Below, in pieces: positions 1 to 9,400 of a stretch of 64,000 nt of DNA (positions are counted from its first letter, which is position 1; each line of letters opens with the position of its first letter). Below the pieces are notes generated by a model that saw only the letters and a list, made by a program, of their open reading frames with translations, had not been told where the DNA came from and did not search any database. Location of the stretch: assembly GCA_050260015.1 (NCBI GenBank), contig JBLNBN010000039.1:203382-267381 (forward strand). Reading direction: 5' to 3'. The stretch comes from JBLNBN01 sp050260015. Its GTDB lineage: Bacteria > Bacteroidota > Ignavibacteria > Kapaibacteriales > UBA2268. Position numbers and translations under genes: made by a program.

Positions 1-304
1 TTAAATTTTATCTCCTTAACGATTGCTCCGGCGATCCGGCAGTTGCTCAAACGGCTCCTGGTGGAATTCCAGGTCGCCGGAGATTGATTCGCTGTTGACG
101 CTAAAATATTTCTTCCGGGATATGATAGTGGATTTATCGCCTATGCGATAATTAAATGAACAAACGTTCCTTCAAATATTCCAACAGGTTAGGGCGCGCT
201 TAGAAAATAAATAATTTTTAATCTCTAAATACGCTTGGAATTAATGAAAAATTTCTTATTTTGCGCTTAGGTAATGATTCGTCACTTCTAATAAGGAAAG
301 TAAG
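1..304. other. Left-edge stretch without a confident gene
   Basis: I see no convincing coding region here. The plus strand is open from position 1 for about 28 codons to a TGA at 85-87, which could be the last codons of a gene beginning outside the window. On the minus strand positions 13-19 read as AAGGAG, spaced correctly for a start codon just beyond position 1, so the stretch could equally be the 5' leader of a leftward gene. Neither reading yields a recognisable protein. The part from about 190 to 300 is AT-rich and probably carries the promoter of the small membrane protein gene at 305. Confidence 0.3.
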
Positions 305-601
305 ATGTATTTCGGTTTGTCTTTGCTCGCGACATCGTTCGTTCTTTATTTTTATCTCGTGAAAATTAAGAAACTTAAAAAAGGAGAGGGGCTTTACAAC
401 CTCCCCCTTGTAATCAATGTAACCGGGTGCTATTTCATTTCCGATTTTATCGTTAAATTTATCGCTGAAACTAATGACGGCGCTTGGCAGATTCGTCTGG
501 CAATTGGCTTGCATCAAATAGCGCTCGCATGGCTCGTTTATAAAACGACCGAGAAGTTGCTTTACGAGCCTGAGCCCGCTAAGGAAGGGGCGGAGGACTA
601 G
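305..601 (+). CDS. Small integral membrane protein (unknown function)
   Basis: A 98-residue protein of unrecognised family. It starts with a hydrophobic helix (about residues 3-18) followed by a basic KIKKLKK patch, then has two further hydrophobic stretches (about 33-52 and 66-80) and a short acidic tail. The ATG follows a purine-rich GGAAAG site. The next gene begins 4 nt after its stop and encodes a protein of the same design: a helix ending in aromatic residues, a V/I-K-basic patch, then two more hydrophobic segments. The two therefore look like tandem diverged paralogues made as a pair. No catalytic or binding motif is visible, so function is unknown. Confidence 0.7.
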   Translation: MYFGLSLLATSFVLYFYLVKIKKLKKGEGLYNLPLVINVTGCYFISDFIVKFIAETNDGAWQIRLAIGLHQIALAWLVYKTTEKLLYEPEPAKEGAED

Positions 602-605
602 AGGA

Positions 606-944
606 TTGGAGCACGTTACTATTAAGATTGGAATTATGACGGCGATAGCTTTTCTGTCTATAGCGCTGTCCGTATGGATGTACTATTACTTCGTAAAGGT
701 GAAGCGCGCGCCCTGGCGCGGCTGGCGAAGTAATTTGACCTTTGGCATTAACGCATTCGGATCGACAATACTCTTCGAAATGGGATCAAAGTTGTTAGCG
801 ATCCAGGATAATGACCTGTTGGTTTTCGTTATTCGGACAATAATCATTATTGCAATATGGAGAGGGATGGAGACGATCCCAATGAAGCTCTTCGGCAAGC
901 CAACTCCGAGGAAGCAGAGCGACTATTCGCCGGCGAAACAATAG
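606..944 (+). CDS. Small integral membrane protein, paralogue of the preceding gene
   Basis: A 112-residue protein with three hydrophobic segments (about residues 9-28, 44-60, 72-88). The first ends in YYYFVKVKR, matching the FYLVKIKK of the upstream protein. Translation is assigned to a TTG at 606, just after AGAGGA and 4 nt past the upstream stop; an in-frame ATG at 636 is the alternative and would remove only ten residues. The C-terminal tail is polar and basic. The stop lies 1 nt from the stop of the convergent fbp gene, with no room for a terminator between. The family was not recognised. Confidence 0.65.
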   Translation: MEHVTIKIGIMTAIAFLSIALSVWMYYYFVKVKRAPWRGWRSNLTFGINAFGSTILFEMGSKLLAIQDNDLLVFVIRTIIIIAIWRGMETIPMKLFGKPTPRKQSDYSPAKQ

Positions 945-945
945 A

Positions 946-1968
946 TTACGCTTCCCCTCTCAAATAGCTCTCAGCCTCGAGCACGTCCTCGACGCTGCCG
1001 ATGAATAGCGGCGTATGCTGGTGTATAGACTCGGGCTTGATCTCGAGTATGCGTCGCGTGCCGTCGGTGGCGCGCCCGCCCGCCTGCTCGGCGATAAAAG
1101 CCAGCGCGTTAGCCTCGTAGACCAATCGAAATTTCCCGTTGGGATTCGCCTCGTCGCGCGGATAGAGGTATATGCCCCCGTAGTGCAGCGCGCGGTGGAA
1201 GTCGGCGACTCCCGTGGCGATATATCTTAAATTATATGGTTTCCCAATCGCGTTGTCGAAGCTTTTTAAGTGGTCGACGTAGCGGCGGATCTCGGGCGAC
1301 CAGCGGTTGTAGTTGCCCTCGTTGCAGCTGTAGATCGCGCCGCGCTTAGGTATTTGCATGCTCTCGCTCGTCAGTAAAAATTCTCCCAAGGTCGGATCGT
1401 ACGTGAAGGCGTTGACGCCATGCCCTGTCGTATAGACGAATATAGTGGAGGAGCCGTAGAGCGCGTAGCCCGCGGCCTCCTGCATATAGCCCGGCTGGAG
1501 CAAATCGCGCTCGCAGCCCTCGCAAAAATCGTCCGGGCTTGAGCGCGCATAAATTGAAAAGATAGTCCCGATCGTAATATTTACGTCGATATTGGAGCTC
1601 CCGTCGAGAGGATCGAAGGCCAGCACGTACTTGCCTTTGCGCGCGGGACGGCAGACGGGCACGATCTCCTGCTCCTCCTCGGAGGCCATAGAGCATACGC
1701 GCCCGCCCTTGATCATCGCCTTTTTGATTACTTCGTTGGAGTATTTGTCTAATTTTCGGACGACGTCCCCGTGGACGTTCGTCGAGCGCGTTATGCCTAA
1801 AACGTCGTTCAGGCCCGCGCGACGCACGTCGCGGGAGATTACCTTAATCGCGAACGTCAGGTCGTGCAGCAACGCGGTGAAGTCTCCCGTCGTGTGAGGA
1901 TGCATGTCCTCTTCCATCGCGATATGATGGTCTATCGTAATTAACTTACGGTCGTCGTCAAAATTCAT
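946..1968 (-). CDS. fbp: Class I fructose-1,6-bisphosphatase
   Basis: Hydrolyses fructose-1,6-bisphosphate to fructose-6-phosphate and phosphate, the committed gluconeogenic step in the cytoplasm. The 340-residue length is normal for the class I family. The metal-binding signature DPLDGSSN is at residues 119-126, and the acidic metal ligands lie in SEEE (96-99). The Shine-Dalgarno GGAG overlaps the end of purB, whose stop codon is 6 nt upstream of this start, so the two are very likely co-transcribed and translationally linked. Identification is firm. Confidence 0.96.
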   Translation of the reverse strand: MNFDDDRKLITIDHHIAMEEDMHPHTTGDFTALLHDLTFAIKVISRDVRRAGLNDVLGITRSTNVHGDVVRKLDKYSNEVIKKAMIKGGRVCSMASEEEQEIVPVCRPARKGKYVLAFDPLDGSSNIDVNITIGTIFSIYARSSPDDFCEGCERDLLQPGYMQEAAGYALYGSSTIFVYTTGHGVNAFTYDPTLGEFLLTSESMQIPKRGAIYSCNEGNYNRWSPEIRRYVDHLKSFDNAIGKPYNLRYIATGVADFHRALHYGGIYLYPRDEANPNGKFRLVYEANALAFIAEQAGGRATDGTRRILEIKPESIHQHTPLFIGSVEDVLEAESYLRGEA

Positions 1969-1974
1969 AGGGTG

Positions 1975-3270
1975 TTACTCCAGTCCCAATCTTTTAAATA
2001 TATAGTCCACGCTTTCGAAGATCTCCTCGAACCCGAAGAGGGAGCGCAACTCGGCTTCGTCGACGTGCTTCATAAGCTCTTCGTTAGAAAGCAAGTTGTC
2101 GAGGAACGGCGTGCGTTCCTGCCAGGTCTTCATCGCCGAGCTTTGAACGATCTCGTATGCCTGCTGGCGGCGCAATCCCTTCTTAGCGAGGAATAGCAAC
2201 ACCTTTTGCGAATAGACCAAACCGTGGGTCAGCTCGAGGTTCTTCATCATATTTACAGGATAGACGAGCAGGTTGTCCAAAACGTTCGTCATGCGGTTGA
2301 GAATGTAATCGCAGATGATCGTTGAATCCGGGAATATTACTCTCTCGACGGAGGAGTGGGAGATATCGCGTTCGTGCCAAAGCGCGTTGTTCTCTATGGC
2401 GGCGATTAGATTCGAGCGCAGCAGTCGCGCCTGCCCGCAGATGTTCTCCGAGGCGATGGGATTGCGCTTGTGCGGCATGGCCGAAGATCCCTTTTGTCCC
2501 TTGGAGAAATACTCCTCGGCTTCTAGAACCTCCGTGCGCTGCAAGTGGCGGATCTCGGTCGCGATCTTTTCAAGCAGCGAGCCGATCATCGCAATCGCGC
2601 CAATGAACGCGGCGTGGCGGTCCCGGCTGACTACCTGCGTCGTGATCGAGGCCGGAGTAATGCCGAGCTTTTCGCAGACGTATTCCTCCACCTTGGGGGA
2701 GATGTGCTCGAAGGTGCCTACGGCGCCGTTGATCTTTCCGACTGCGGCTTCGTTCAGAGCCGCCTGGAATCGCGCTTTTGCGCGACGGCATTCGTCGAGA
2801 TAGAGCGCGAATTTTAGCCCGAACGTGGTAGGTTCGGCGTGAATGCCGTGGCTGCGCCCGACGCAGGGCGTATATTTAAATTCCTTTGCGCGGCGCGCGA
2901 GCACGGATTCCAATTTTTCAATATCTTTCAGAATAATTTCCCCGGCTTGCTTTATCTGCACTCCCATGCAGGTGTCGAGCACGTCGTTGCTCGTCATGCC
3001 GAAGTGGATCCAGCGCGATGCTTCGCCGACGTATTCCTCGACGTTCGTCAGGAACGCGATAATGTCGTGCTTGGTCACTTCTTCAATTTGCAGGATTCGC
3101 GAGACGTCGCACTGGGCTTTGGAGCGGATTATCCCGGCGGCTTCCGCGGGGATTTCGCCAAGCTCCGCTTGCGCTTCGCAGGCCAGGACTTCTATTTCGA
3201 GCCAGATCTTATATTTGTTTTCATCTTCCCAAATTTCGCCCATTTCCGGGCGCGTATAGCGTGGTATCAT
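1975..3270 (-). CDS. purB: Adenylosuccinate lyase
   Basis: Cleaves adenylosuccinate to AMP and SAICAR to AICAR in purine biosynthesis, releasing fumarate. The protein has 431 residues, normal for the bacterial short form. The fumarase/aspartase-superfamily signature GSSAMPHKRNP is at 261-271, and the catalytic-histidine region SHGIHAEP is at 140-147. Upstream, on the minus strand, a TATATTTG element at 3303-3310 resembles the Bacteroidota -7 box, but no matching -33 box was found. The gene leads the purB-fbp operon. Confidence 0.96.
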   Translation of the reverse strand: MIPRYTRPEMGEIWEDENKYKIWLEIEVLACEAQAELGEIPAEAAGIIRSKAQCDVSRILQIEEVTKHDIIAFLTNVEEYVGEASRWIHFGMTSNDVLDTCMGVQIKQAGEIILKDIEKLESVLARRAKEFKYTPCVGRSHGIHAEPTTFGLKFALYLDECRRAKARFQAALNEAAVGKINGAVGTFEHISPKVEEYVCEKLGITPASITTQVVSRDRHAAFIGAIAMIGSLLEKIATEIRHLQRTEVLEAEEYFSKGQKGSSAMPHKRNPIASENICGQARLLRSNLIAAIENNALWHERDISHSSVERVIFPDSTIICDYILNRMTNVLDNLLVYPVNMMKNLELTHGLVYSQKVLLFLAKKGLRRQQAYEIVQSSAMKTWQERTPFLDNLLSNEELMKHVDEAELRSLFGFEEIFESVDYIFKRLGLE

Positions 3271-3399
3271 TTCTCTCTTACTTTTTGTAATTAATCAAAA
3301 TACAAATATAAATTAATTTGTAGTTAGGTATTGAAATTAATATCTACATTGATTAAATTAGAGGAAAGCAAAAGAGGAAAAACTTCGGAGATTATAGTA

Positions 3400-3861
3400 A
3401 TGAGGAAGTTGTTTTTATTGATTTTGGCGATCTGCGCGAGCGCCTCCCAGGTCTACGCTCAGCAGCAGCAGCAAAAAGATTTCCCGCAATTCTGGACCGA
3501 ATTTCAAAATTGCGTGCTGCAGGCCCGAAAGGACCGGGCAGCCGAGCTAAGTTACTTCGCCTCGCGCACGGAGCGTATGGAATTCTTCATCGGTTGGAAT
3601 TCGCTTTTCGATCCGGCAACAACGGAAATCATCCGAACTGTAACCCCGGATTCATTTAAGATAAAAACTACGGCTAACCTGCCCAAAACGACCAATCCTC
3701 TCTATATCTATAACTTACCGAAGAACGTAGATACGCTCTTCTATTTCGACGTGCCATACACGAACTCTCAAGGCGAACGTCTTTATACCGTAAAGTATAT
3801 TTTCGGAAAAATGAATAAAACGTTCAAATTCCTCGGCGCTTTTACGGAGGACGAACGTTAG
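3400..3861 (+). CDS. Secreted protein of unknown function
   Basis: A 153-residue protein with a clear signal peptide: MRKLFLL, a hydrophobic core, then cleavage after VYA, just before a poly-glutamine run. I chose the ATG at 3400 because it has a CGGAG site 9 nt upstream and places the signal peptide at the N-terminus; a TTG at 3331 would add 23 polar residues in front of it. The mature part is about 130 residues with no recognised domain. The cupin gene starts 15 nt after its stop, so the two probably form an operon. Confidence 0.7.
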   Translation: MRKLFLLILAICASASQVYAQQQQQKDFPQFWTEFQNCVLQARKDRAAELSYFASRTERMEFFIGWNSLFDPATTEIIRTVTPDSFKIKTTANLPKTTNPLYIYNLPKNVDTLFYFDVPYTNSQGERLYTVKYIFGKMNKTFKFLGAFTEDER

Positions 3862-3876
3862 AAATAAGGAGAATCT

Positions 3877-4221
3877 ATGGAAAGGAAGGACGTCGATATG
3901 AAATTGGTCGCAAATCCTATGAAATTGGCCACTATTGTTGATTACCAGGAAGGCTCGGTCGTGAGCCGCCAGCTTATTAAAAAACCTACCGGCACCGTTA
4001 CAGTGTTTTCCTTCGACGAGGGCGAAGGGCTAAGCGAGCACACGGCTCCTTACGACGCCTTAGTCCAGGTGCTGGACGGAACGGCTGAAATAACCATCTC
4101 CGGAACCATCCATATCGTTCCCGCCGGCGACGTCATAATAATGCCCGCCGGGGAACCCCACGCGCTAAAAGCTCAGGAAAGATTTAAAATGATGCTTACA
4201 ATGATAAAGGAATCGAAGTAA
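3877..4221 (+). CDS. Small single-domain cupin protein
   Basis: A 114-residue cytoplasmic protein consisting of one cupin beta-barrel. Cupin motif 1 is seen around residues 40-60 (the histidine in SEHTAP and the acidic turn DALVQVLDG). Motif 2 is around 82-95 (IMPAGEPHAL, with the metal-ligand histidine). Proteins of this type are small metal-binding cupins of unassigned substrate. An AAGGAG ribosome-binding site precedes the ATG. It follows the secreted protein gene by 15 nt; no catalytic role can be inferred from that partner. Confidence 0.85.
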   Translation: MERKDVDMKLVANPMKLATIVDYQEGSVVSRQLIKKPTGTVTVFSFDEGEGLSEHTAPYDALVQVLDGTAEITISGTIHIVPAGDVIIMPAGEPHALKAQERFKMMLTMIKESK

Positions 4222-4250
4222 GCTCCAGGGCGGCGAAACAAATAAATCCC

Positions 4251-4281
4251 TTTTACGTATTAAATTAGTTAACTAATTTTG
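4251..4281 (+). promoter_or_regulatory. Candidate Bacteroidota-type promoter of the M13 peptidase gene
   Basis: TTTT at 4251-4254 and TAATTTTG at 4274-4281 are separated by exactly 19 nt. The -7 element matches TAnnTTTG perfectly and the -33 element matches TTTG in three of four positions. The predicted transcript would start about 30 nt before the ATG at 4318. The call rests on consensus matching only. Confidence 0.45.
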
Positions 4282-4317
4282 TACGGTTTTTCAACACATA
4301 ATTAACAAGGGCATTAT

Positions 4318-6369
4318 ATGAAATTCGCATCCTTTTGGAGGAATTTTACGTTTGTTTCCGCTTGCTGCGCGCTGACTCTCACCGGGTGCGGCAAGGGCGA
4401 CAATGGAGCAAAGATGAATAACGTAAAGGCGATCGACGCCGCCGATATGGATACTAAAGTAAAACCCGGCGACGACTTCTTCGAGTACGCTAACGGCGGT
4501 TGGCTGAAGAAGAACCCGATTCCGGGCGAATACTCCCGCTACGGCGCGTTCGAGGAACTAAACGAGTTGAACCTGAAGCAAATGCGCGAGCTAATGGAGT
4601 CCGCCGCAAAGTCCGGCTCCGGTAAAGGCACGAACGAGCAAAAGATCGGCGACTTCTACTCGAGCGGTATGGATCAGGACAAAATAAACAAGGATAAGCT
4701 CAACGGGATTAAGTTCCTTTTTGATAAAGTCGACGGCGTGAAGACGATCGCCGACGTTCAACGCGTTGCCGCCGAATTGCATACGTACGGCATCTACCCG
4801 ATGTTCTACATATACTCCGGCCAGGACGAAAAGAATTCCGATATGGTCATCGCTAACTTCTACCAGGGCGGGCTGGGATTGCCCGATCGCGATTACTACG
4901 TAGGAACGGATAAGCGCTCCGGCGAAATTCGCGACGCTTACCTAAAGCACGTCGAAAAAATGTTCACGCTTGCCAATCTCGGCGACGGCGCGGCGGCCGC
5001 AAAGAAGATAATGGACCTCGAGACGAAGCTCGCCAAGGCATCCTCGACGAGGCTCGAGCTTCGCGATCCGAAGGCCAATTATAATAAGATGAAGGTCGAA
5101 GAACTCGTTAAATTGGCTCCTGACTTCGATTGGATGGGCTACTTTAAGACGATAGGCATCAACAATCCCGGCGAGATCAATATCGGCCAAACCCGCTTTG
5201 CCGCGGAATTTAGCAAGCTTCAGAAGAGCGTCCCGGTCGAGGATTGGAAGACGTACATGAAGTGGAACATACTTAACGAGACCTCCAACTACCTCGCAAG
5301 CGACTTTGAGCAAGAGCATTTTAACTTCTACGGCAAGTCTTTAACGGGCCGCGAAAAGATGCAGGACCGTTGGAAACGCGTATTGAACACCACGAGCGGC
5401 TCGCTCGGCGAAGCGGTCGGCAAGCTCTACGTCGAAAAGCACTTCCCGCCCGAAGCAAAGAAGAGAATGCTCGACTTAGTTAATAACTTAAAGGCCGCGC
5501 TTAAGGAAAGAATTCAGAAAGTAAGCTGGATGAGCGAAGGCACGCGCCAAAAAGCGCTCGAAAAGCTCGCTACGATAAACGTAAAGATCGGCTACCCAGA
5601 CAAGTGGGAAGACTACTCCAAGCTCGAAATTACCCCCGACAGCTACGTTAAGAACGTGCTCAACGCAAATAGATTCCAGTTTGCGAAGGACATGGCCAAG
5701 ATCAATAAGCCGGTCGACCGCAAGGAATGGCACATGACCCCCCAAACGGTTAACGCTTACTACAGTCCGAATATGAACGAGATCGTATTCCCGGCCGCAA
5801 TACTTCAGCCTCCTTTCTTCTATCTTGACGCGGACGACGCGGTCAATTACGGCGCGATCGGCGTAGTTATCGGCCATGAAATGACTCACGGCTTCGACGA
5901 CCAGGGCAGGCAGTACGACAAGGTCGGCAACTTGCAGGATTGGTGGACTGCGGACGACGCTAAGAAATTCGACGAGAAAGCTAAGGTAATCATCGACCAA
6001 TATAGCAAGATAGAAGCCATGAAGGGCGTTTTCGTAGACGGCAAATTAACCATCGGCGAAAACATAGCCGACTTCGGCGGACTTTCCGTATCCTACGACG
6101 CGCTGCAAAAAGCTCTTAAAGGCAAGCAGGAAGAGAAGATCGACGGCTTTACGCCCGATCAGCGCTTCTTCCTGTCCTACGCTAAGGTATGGCGCAACAA
6201 CATTCGCGAGCAAGAGCTGATGAAGCGCATAAAGGAAGACGTTCACTCTCCGGGCATGGCCCGCGTGAACGGCGGCGTCGCCAATATACCCGCATGGTAT
6301 AAGGCCTTCGACGTTAAGCCCGGCGATAAGCTCTATATCCCGGAAAATTTACGCGCGAATATCTGGTAA
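4318..6369 (+). CDS. M13 family zinc metallopeptidase lipoprotein (neprilysin/PepO-like)
   Basis: A 683-residue exported endopeptidase. The N-terminus is a lipoprotein signal peptide with lipobox LTGC (Cys24), so the enzyme is probably membrane-anchored. The N-terminal M13 domain occupies about residues 45-430. The C-terminal gluzincin domain carries HEMTH at 520-524 (zinc ligands His520 and His524, catalytic Glu521) and ENIADFGG at 581-588, which supplies the third zinc ligand and the family-typical Asp. Length is normal for bacterial PepO. It is a single gene with its own promoter candidate and a strong terminator downstream. Substrates are probably extracellular oligopeptides. Confidence 0.95.
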   Translation: MKFASFWRNFTFVSACCALTLTGCGKGDNGAKMNNVKAIDAADMDTKVKPGDDFFEYANGGWLKKNPIPGEYSRYGAFEELNELNLKQMRELMESAAKSGSGKGTNEQKIGDFYSSGMDQDKINKDKLNGIKFLFDKVDGVKTIADVQRVAAELHTYGIYPMFYIYSGQDEKNSDMVIANFYQGGLGLPDRDYYVGTDKRSGEIRDAYLKHVEKMFTLANLGDGAAAAKKIMDLETKLAKASSTRLELRDPKANYNKMKVEELVKLAPDFDWMGYFKTIGINNPGEINIGQTRFAAEFSKLQKSVPVEDWKTYMKWNILNETSNYLASDFEQEHFNFYGKSLTGREKMQDRWKRVLNTTSGSLGEAVGKLYVEKHFPPEAKKRMLDLVNNLKAALKERIQKVSWMSEGTRQKALEKLATINVKIGYPDKWEDYSKLEITPDSYVKNVLNANRFQFAKDMAKINKPVDRKEWHMTPQTVNAYYSPNMNEIVFPAAILQPPFFYLDADDAVNYGAIGVVIGHEMTHGFDDQGRQYDKVGNLQDWWTADDAKKFDEKAKVIIDQYSKIEAMKGVFVDGKLTIGENIADFGGLSVSYDALQKALKGKQEEKIDGFTPDQRFFLSYAKVWRNNIREQELMKRIKEDVHSPGMARVNGGVANIPAWYKAFDVKPGDKLYIPENLRANIW

Positions 6370-6416
6370 TTTCTATTAACGGGAGTAATAATTTCCCGCA
6401 AATAAAATAACCCGAA

Positions 6417-6460
6417 AATAAGAAGGGCGGCCTCGATCGAAGCCGCCCTTCCTTATTTTT
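6417..6460. terminator. Bidirectional intrinsic terminator
   Basis: AAGGGCGGC (6423-6431) pairs with GCCGCCCTT (6442-6450), and outer AATAAG pairs with CTTATT. T-rich tracts lie on both sides. It separates two convergent genes, the M13 peptidase and the histidine kinase, and can serve both. Confidence 0.85.
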
Positions 6461-6474
6461 AATCCGCCTAAGCG

Positions 6475-9400
6475 TTAGATGTTTGTTATCTCGTCGTTCT
6501 CGTTGGCCTTCAGCAAACTAAACGTAAAGATAGAGCCCTCGCCGGGTAAGCTTTTAACGCTAATCGAGCCGCCGTTCTTCTCGATAAACTCTTTGCAAAG
6601 TATCAAGCCGAGCCCGGTGCCTTTTTCCTCGAACGTGCCCGGTTGGGATTGCCGCTTGTCTATGCGGAAGAGCGCTTCGAGCGTTTCCTCGCGCATACCG
6701 ACCCCGGTGTCGGCAACAGAAATTTCCACATGCGTTTCGTTCGCCTGGCAGGCGATATCGATCGAGCCCCCGGGCAGCGTAAACTTTACAGCGTTGGAGA
6801 TCAGGTTGCGTAGGGTAACCATCAGCATGTTGTAATCCGCCCAGGCGAATATATGCGGATCGATCTCAGCCGTAATACTAAGCTCTTTCGCGGAGGCCTG
6901 CTTGCGGAACAGGTAAATATTATTGTTTATTATTTCGTACAGGTTAATCGGCTGCGGATTGTACTCGATCCTGCCGCTCTGGGCGCGCGACCATTGCAAT
7001 AGATTGTCGAGCAGTCCGAAGAGCTGCTTGCTGGCCGTGTGAATCTCCTTAACGTTCTCCTTTATCTTCTCCTGGGGAAGCTTTTCGTAGTTGAATTCCA
7101 GGAACTCGGTGGTCCCCAAAAGGTATACGAACGGATTCTTTAAGTCGTGCGCGATAATGGAGAAGAACTTATCCTTGCTGGCGTTTATTTCCGAGAGCTT
7201 TTCAGCCACGTCGTGCAGTTCCGCTTCTTTCTTCTTAAGCTCGGTAATATCCATAAACGCGCCTATAGCCCCGCGGACTTCCCCGTTTTCATCGAATATA
7301 GGCACGGAATTGCCGATTAAGTTAACTACCTCGCCGTCCTCGAAAACTATGTCCTCGTGGAAATCGTAAACGGGCTTGCCCGTGCGAGCGGCTAATTGTA
7401 TTGGAAGCTCTTCGCCCTTCAATTCGACGCCATTGCTGTATGGAGTAAAGGTGGGGGGAGCGACTCCTTCTTCGGGCGTCTTCGTTACGATGCCGCCGTA
7501 GGGTACGCGAAGAACCTCGTAGGAGCGCCGGCTGCCCGTTATATTGTGGCATTCGCGGTCGTGAGCTATCCAGAGCGGTATCGGTATTGCCTCGAGTATA
7601 GCCTCGAGTTCCTGGGTCTTTGCGCGCAAAGCAATTTCGCTTTCGTTTAGCTTTTGCGTCGCTTTCATACGATCCGTTATATCAGCAAATACGGTTAGGC
7701 CGGAGTAGTCGTGAAGCGGCAGCGGAGCGGAAGTAACGGAAAGCCAAATTTCTTCGTCTCCTCTTATCGCTCGCATTTCTACATTTTCTACTATCTTTCT
7801 TTCGTGATACATCTTGTATGCAGGTATATCTTCTTTTTGAAGTTCCTTGCCCGACATATCGTACAGCTTTAGAACCCTGTCGCCGGCGCGTAACGTATGT
7901 ATAGCTTTCTCGTCCGCTCCTAAAAGTAGTTCCGCCCTCTTGTTGGATTCGACGACTTGCCCGTCCTTCCCGTAAACGGCTATTCCCATTGGGAATACGG
8001 AGAATAGCACCTGGTACTTCTGCAAGCTGTCTTCGAGTTGCTTTTGAACTCGCTTAAGCTCAGTAACGTCCTGCGCAAGGACCATGACCATATTTACGCC
8101 GAGCGAAGAGTCGCGCAAAGGAACGGTCTGCAGGCGGTAGAAAACGCCCTGGTAATCCAATTCGACTTCGTCCGCTACGCCGTTGAAAGTTTCCGAGTAA
8201 AGGCGCTCGACAGTATCGCGGTGCTCGGGGATAATAAAATTCGTAAACTTCTGCCCGACCATCATTTCGCGCGAGTAGCCGTGCCTCTTGAACAGCGAGC
8301 CTTCCACGAGAACGTAACGTAAGTCCTTATCGATTATGTATACGTCCCCGCCTGGTATATTGTTCGCAAGCGTCTTGTAGAGCTCCGCCTGCCTTTCGAT
8401 TTCTTCCTTTTGAGCGAGCAGCTCTTCCTGCTGCACTTGTAGCTCCTCGCTCTGCTTTTGCGAGTATTCGAGCAGGTTCTTTATCTTTTCCGTGGCAAGC
8501 GCTGATTTAACGGCTACGCCAATATGGCTTAAAGCCACGCCGATTATTTCTCGTTGAATATCGGTGAACGGATGATCGTTGGCGAGAAGCATCATTCCAA
8601 TGTTGTCGCGATGGAAGCTTATCGGCGCAAGCACGGAGTTGTAGGATTTACTCTCGCTGTCGTTGGTTAAAAATACGGTAGAGTCCAGTCCAGCTATTTC
8701 AATTATGCCCGGTTCGAGCGCGGCGCGTCCAATGGCGCCTTCGCCGAGATAAAATCTCGATTTACCCGAAAGGCCCGAGCGGGAGTAATTCGAAACGAGA
8801 TGCAATTGCGTGCGCGTGTCGTTATGAAGGTAAACGGAAGAGAAATTGATGTTGAGCTTTTCACTCATAAAATAAGTAACTTTTTCGGCGAGTCCAACGA
8901 AATTGGTTTCGCCGAGCAGTAGGGCCTGAAGCTCGCCCATGTTTTTTTCGATGTAAAGTTCGCGTTCGTGATCCTCGCGGTTGGTTCGAAGCTGCCGCGT
9001 CATATTTTGAATTGCAAGGGCGATAGAGTCGAGGTTCGAACGCGGGGTTATCACCGTGTTGTAATCGCCGCCGGCAATCGCTTTAGCGTGGCTTGCAATG
9101 TCCCGGTTCGAGACGATTATCGCGTCGAAAGCGCGCTTCAAAGCCCCGATCTCGTCGCGTCGGGCCGAATTGAATAGCTCGACGTCCTCGCCGAGAGCTA
9201 TACGCTTCGCTTGCTTGGCTAACCGCTTAATCGGCGCGGCAGTGTTTTTATGCAGTATGACGGCAACTGCGAAGCTTACGAGAATAGTAAGGACTAAAAG
9301 AAGAATTGAAATTTGAACGCCGCGCTCATATGAAGTCTTTGCGTCTTCGACGGCCGTAGCGGCGTATTTCGAGTTAATATTCGCAATTTCTTCCAGGTCG

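Noticed and set aside
2315..2803. A 162-codon plus-strand frame opposite purB
   Set aside because: A mirror frame of the conserved purB coding region on the minus strand.
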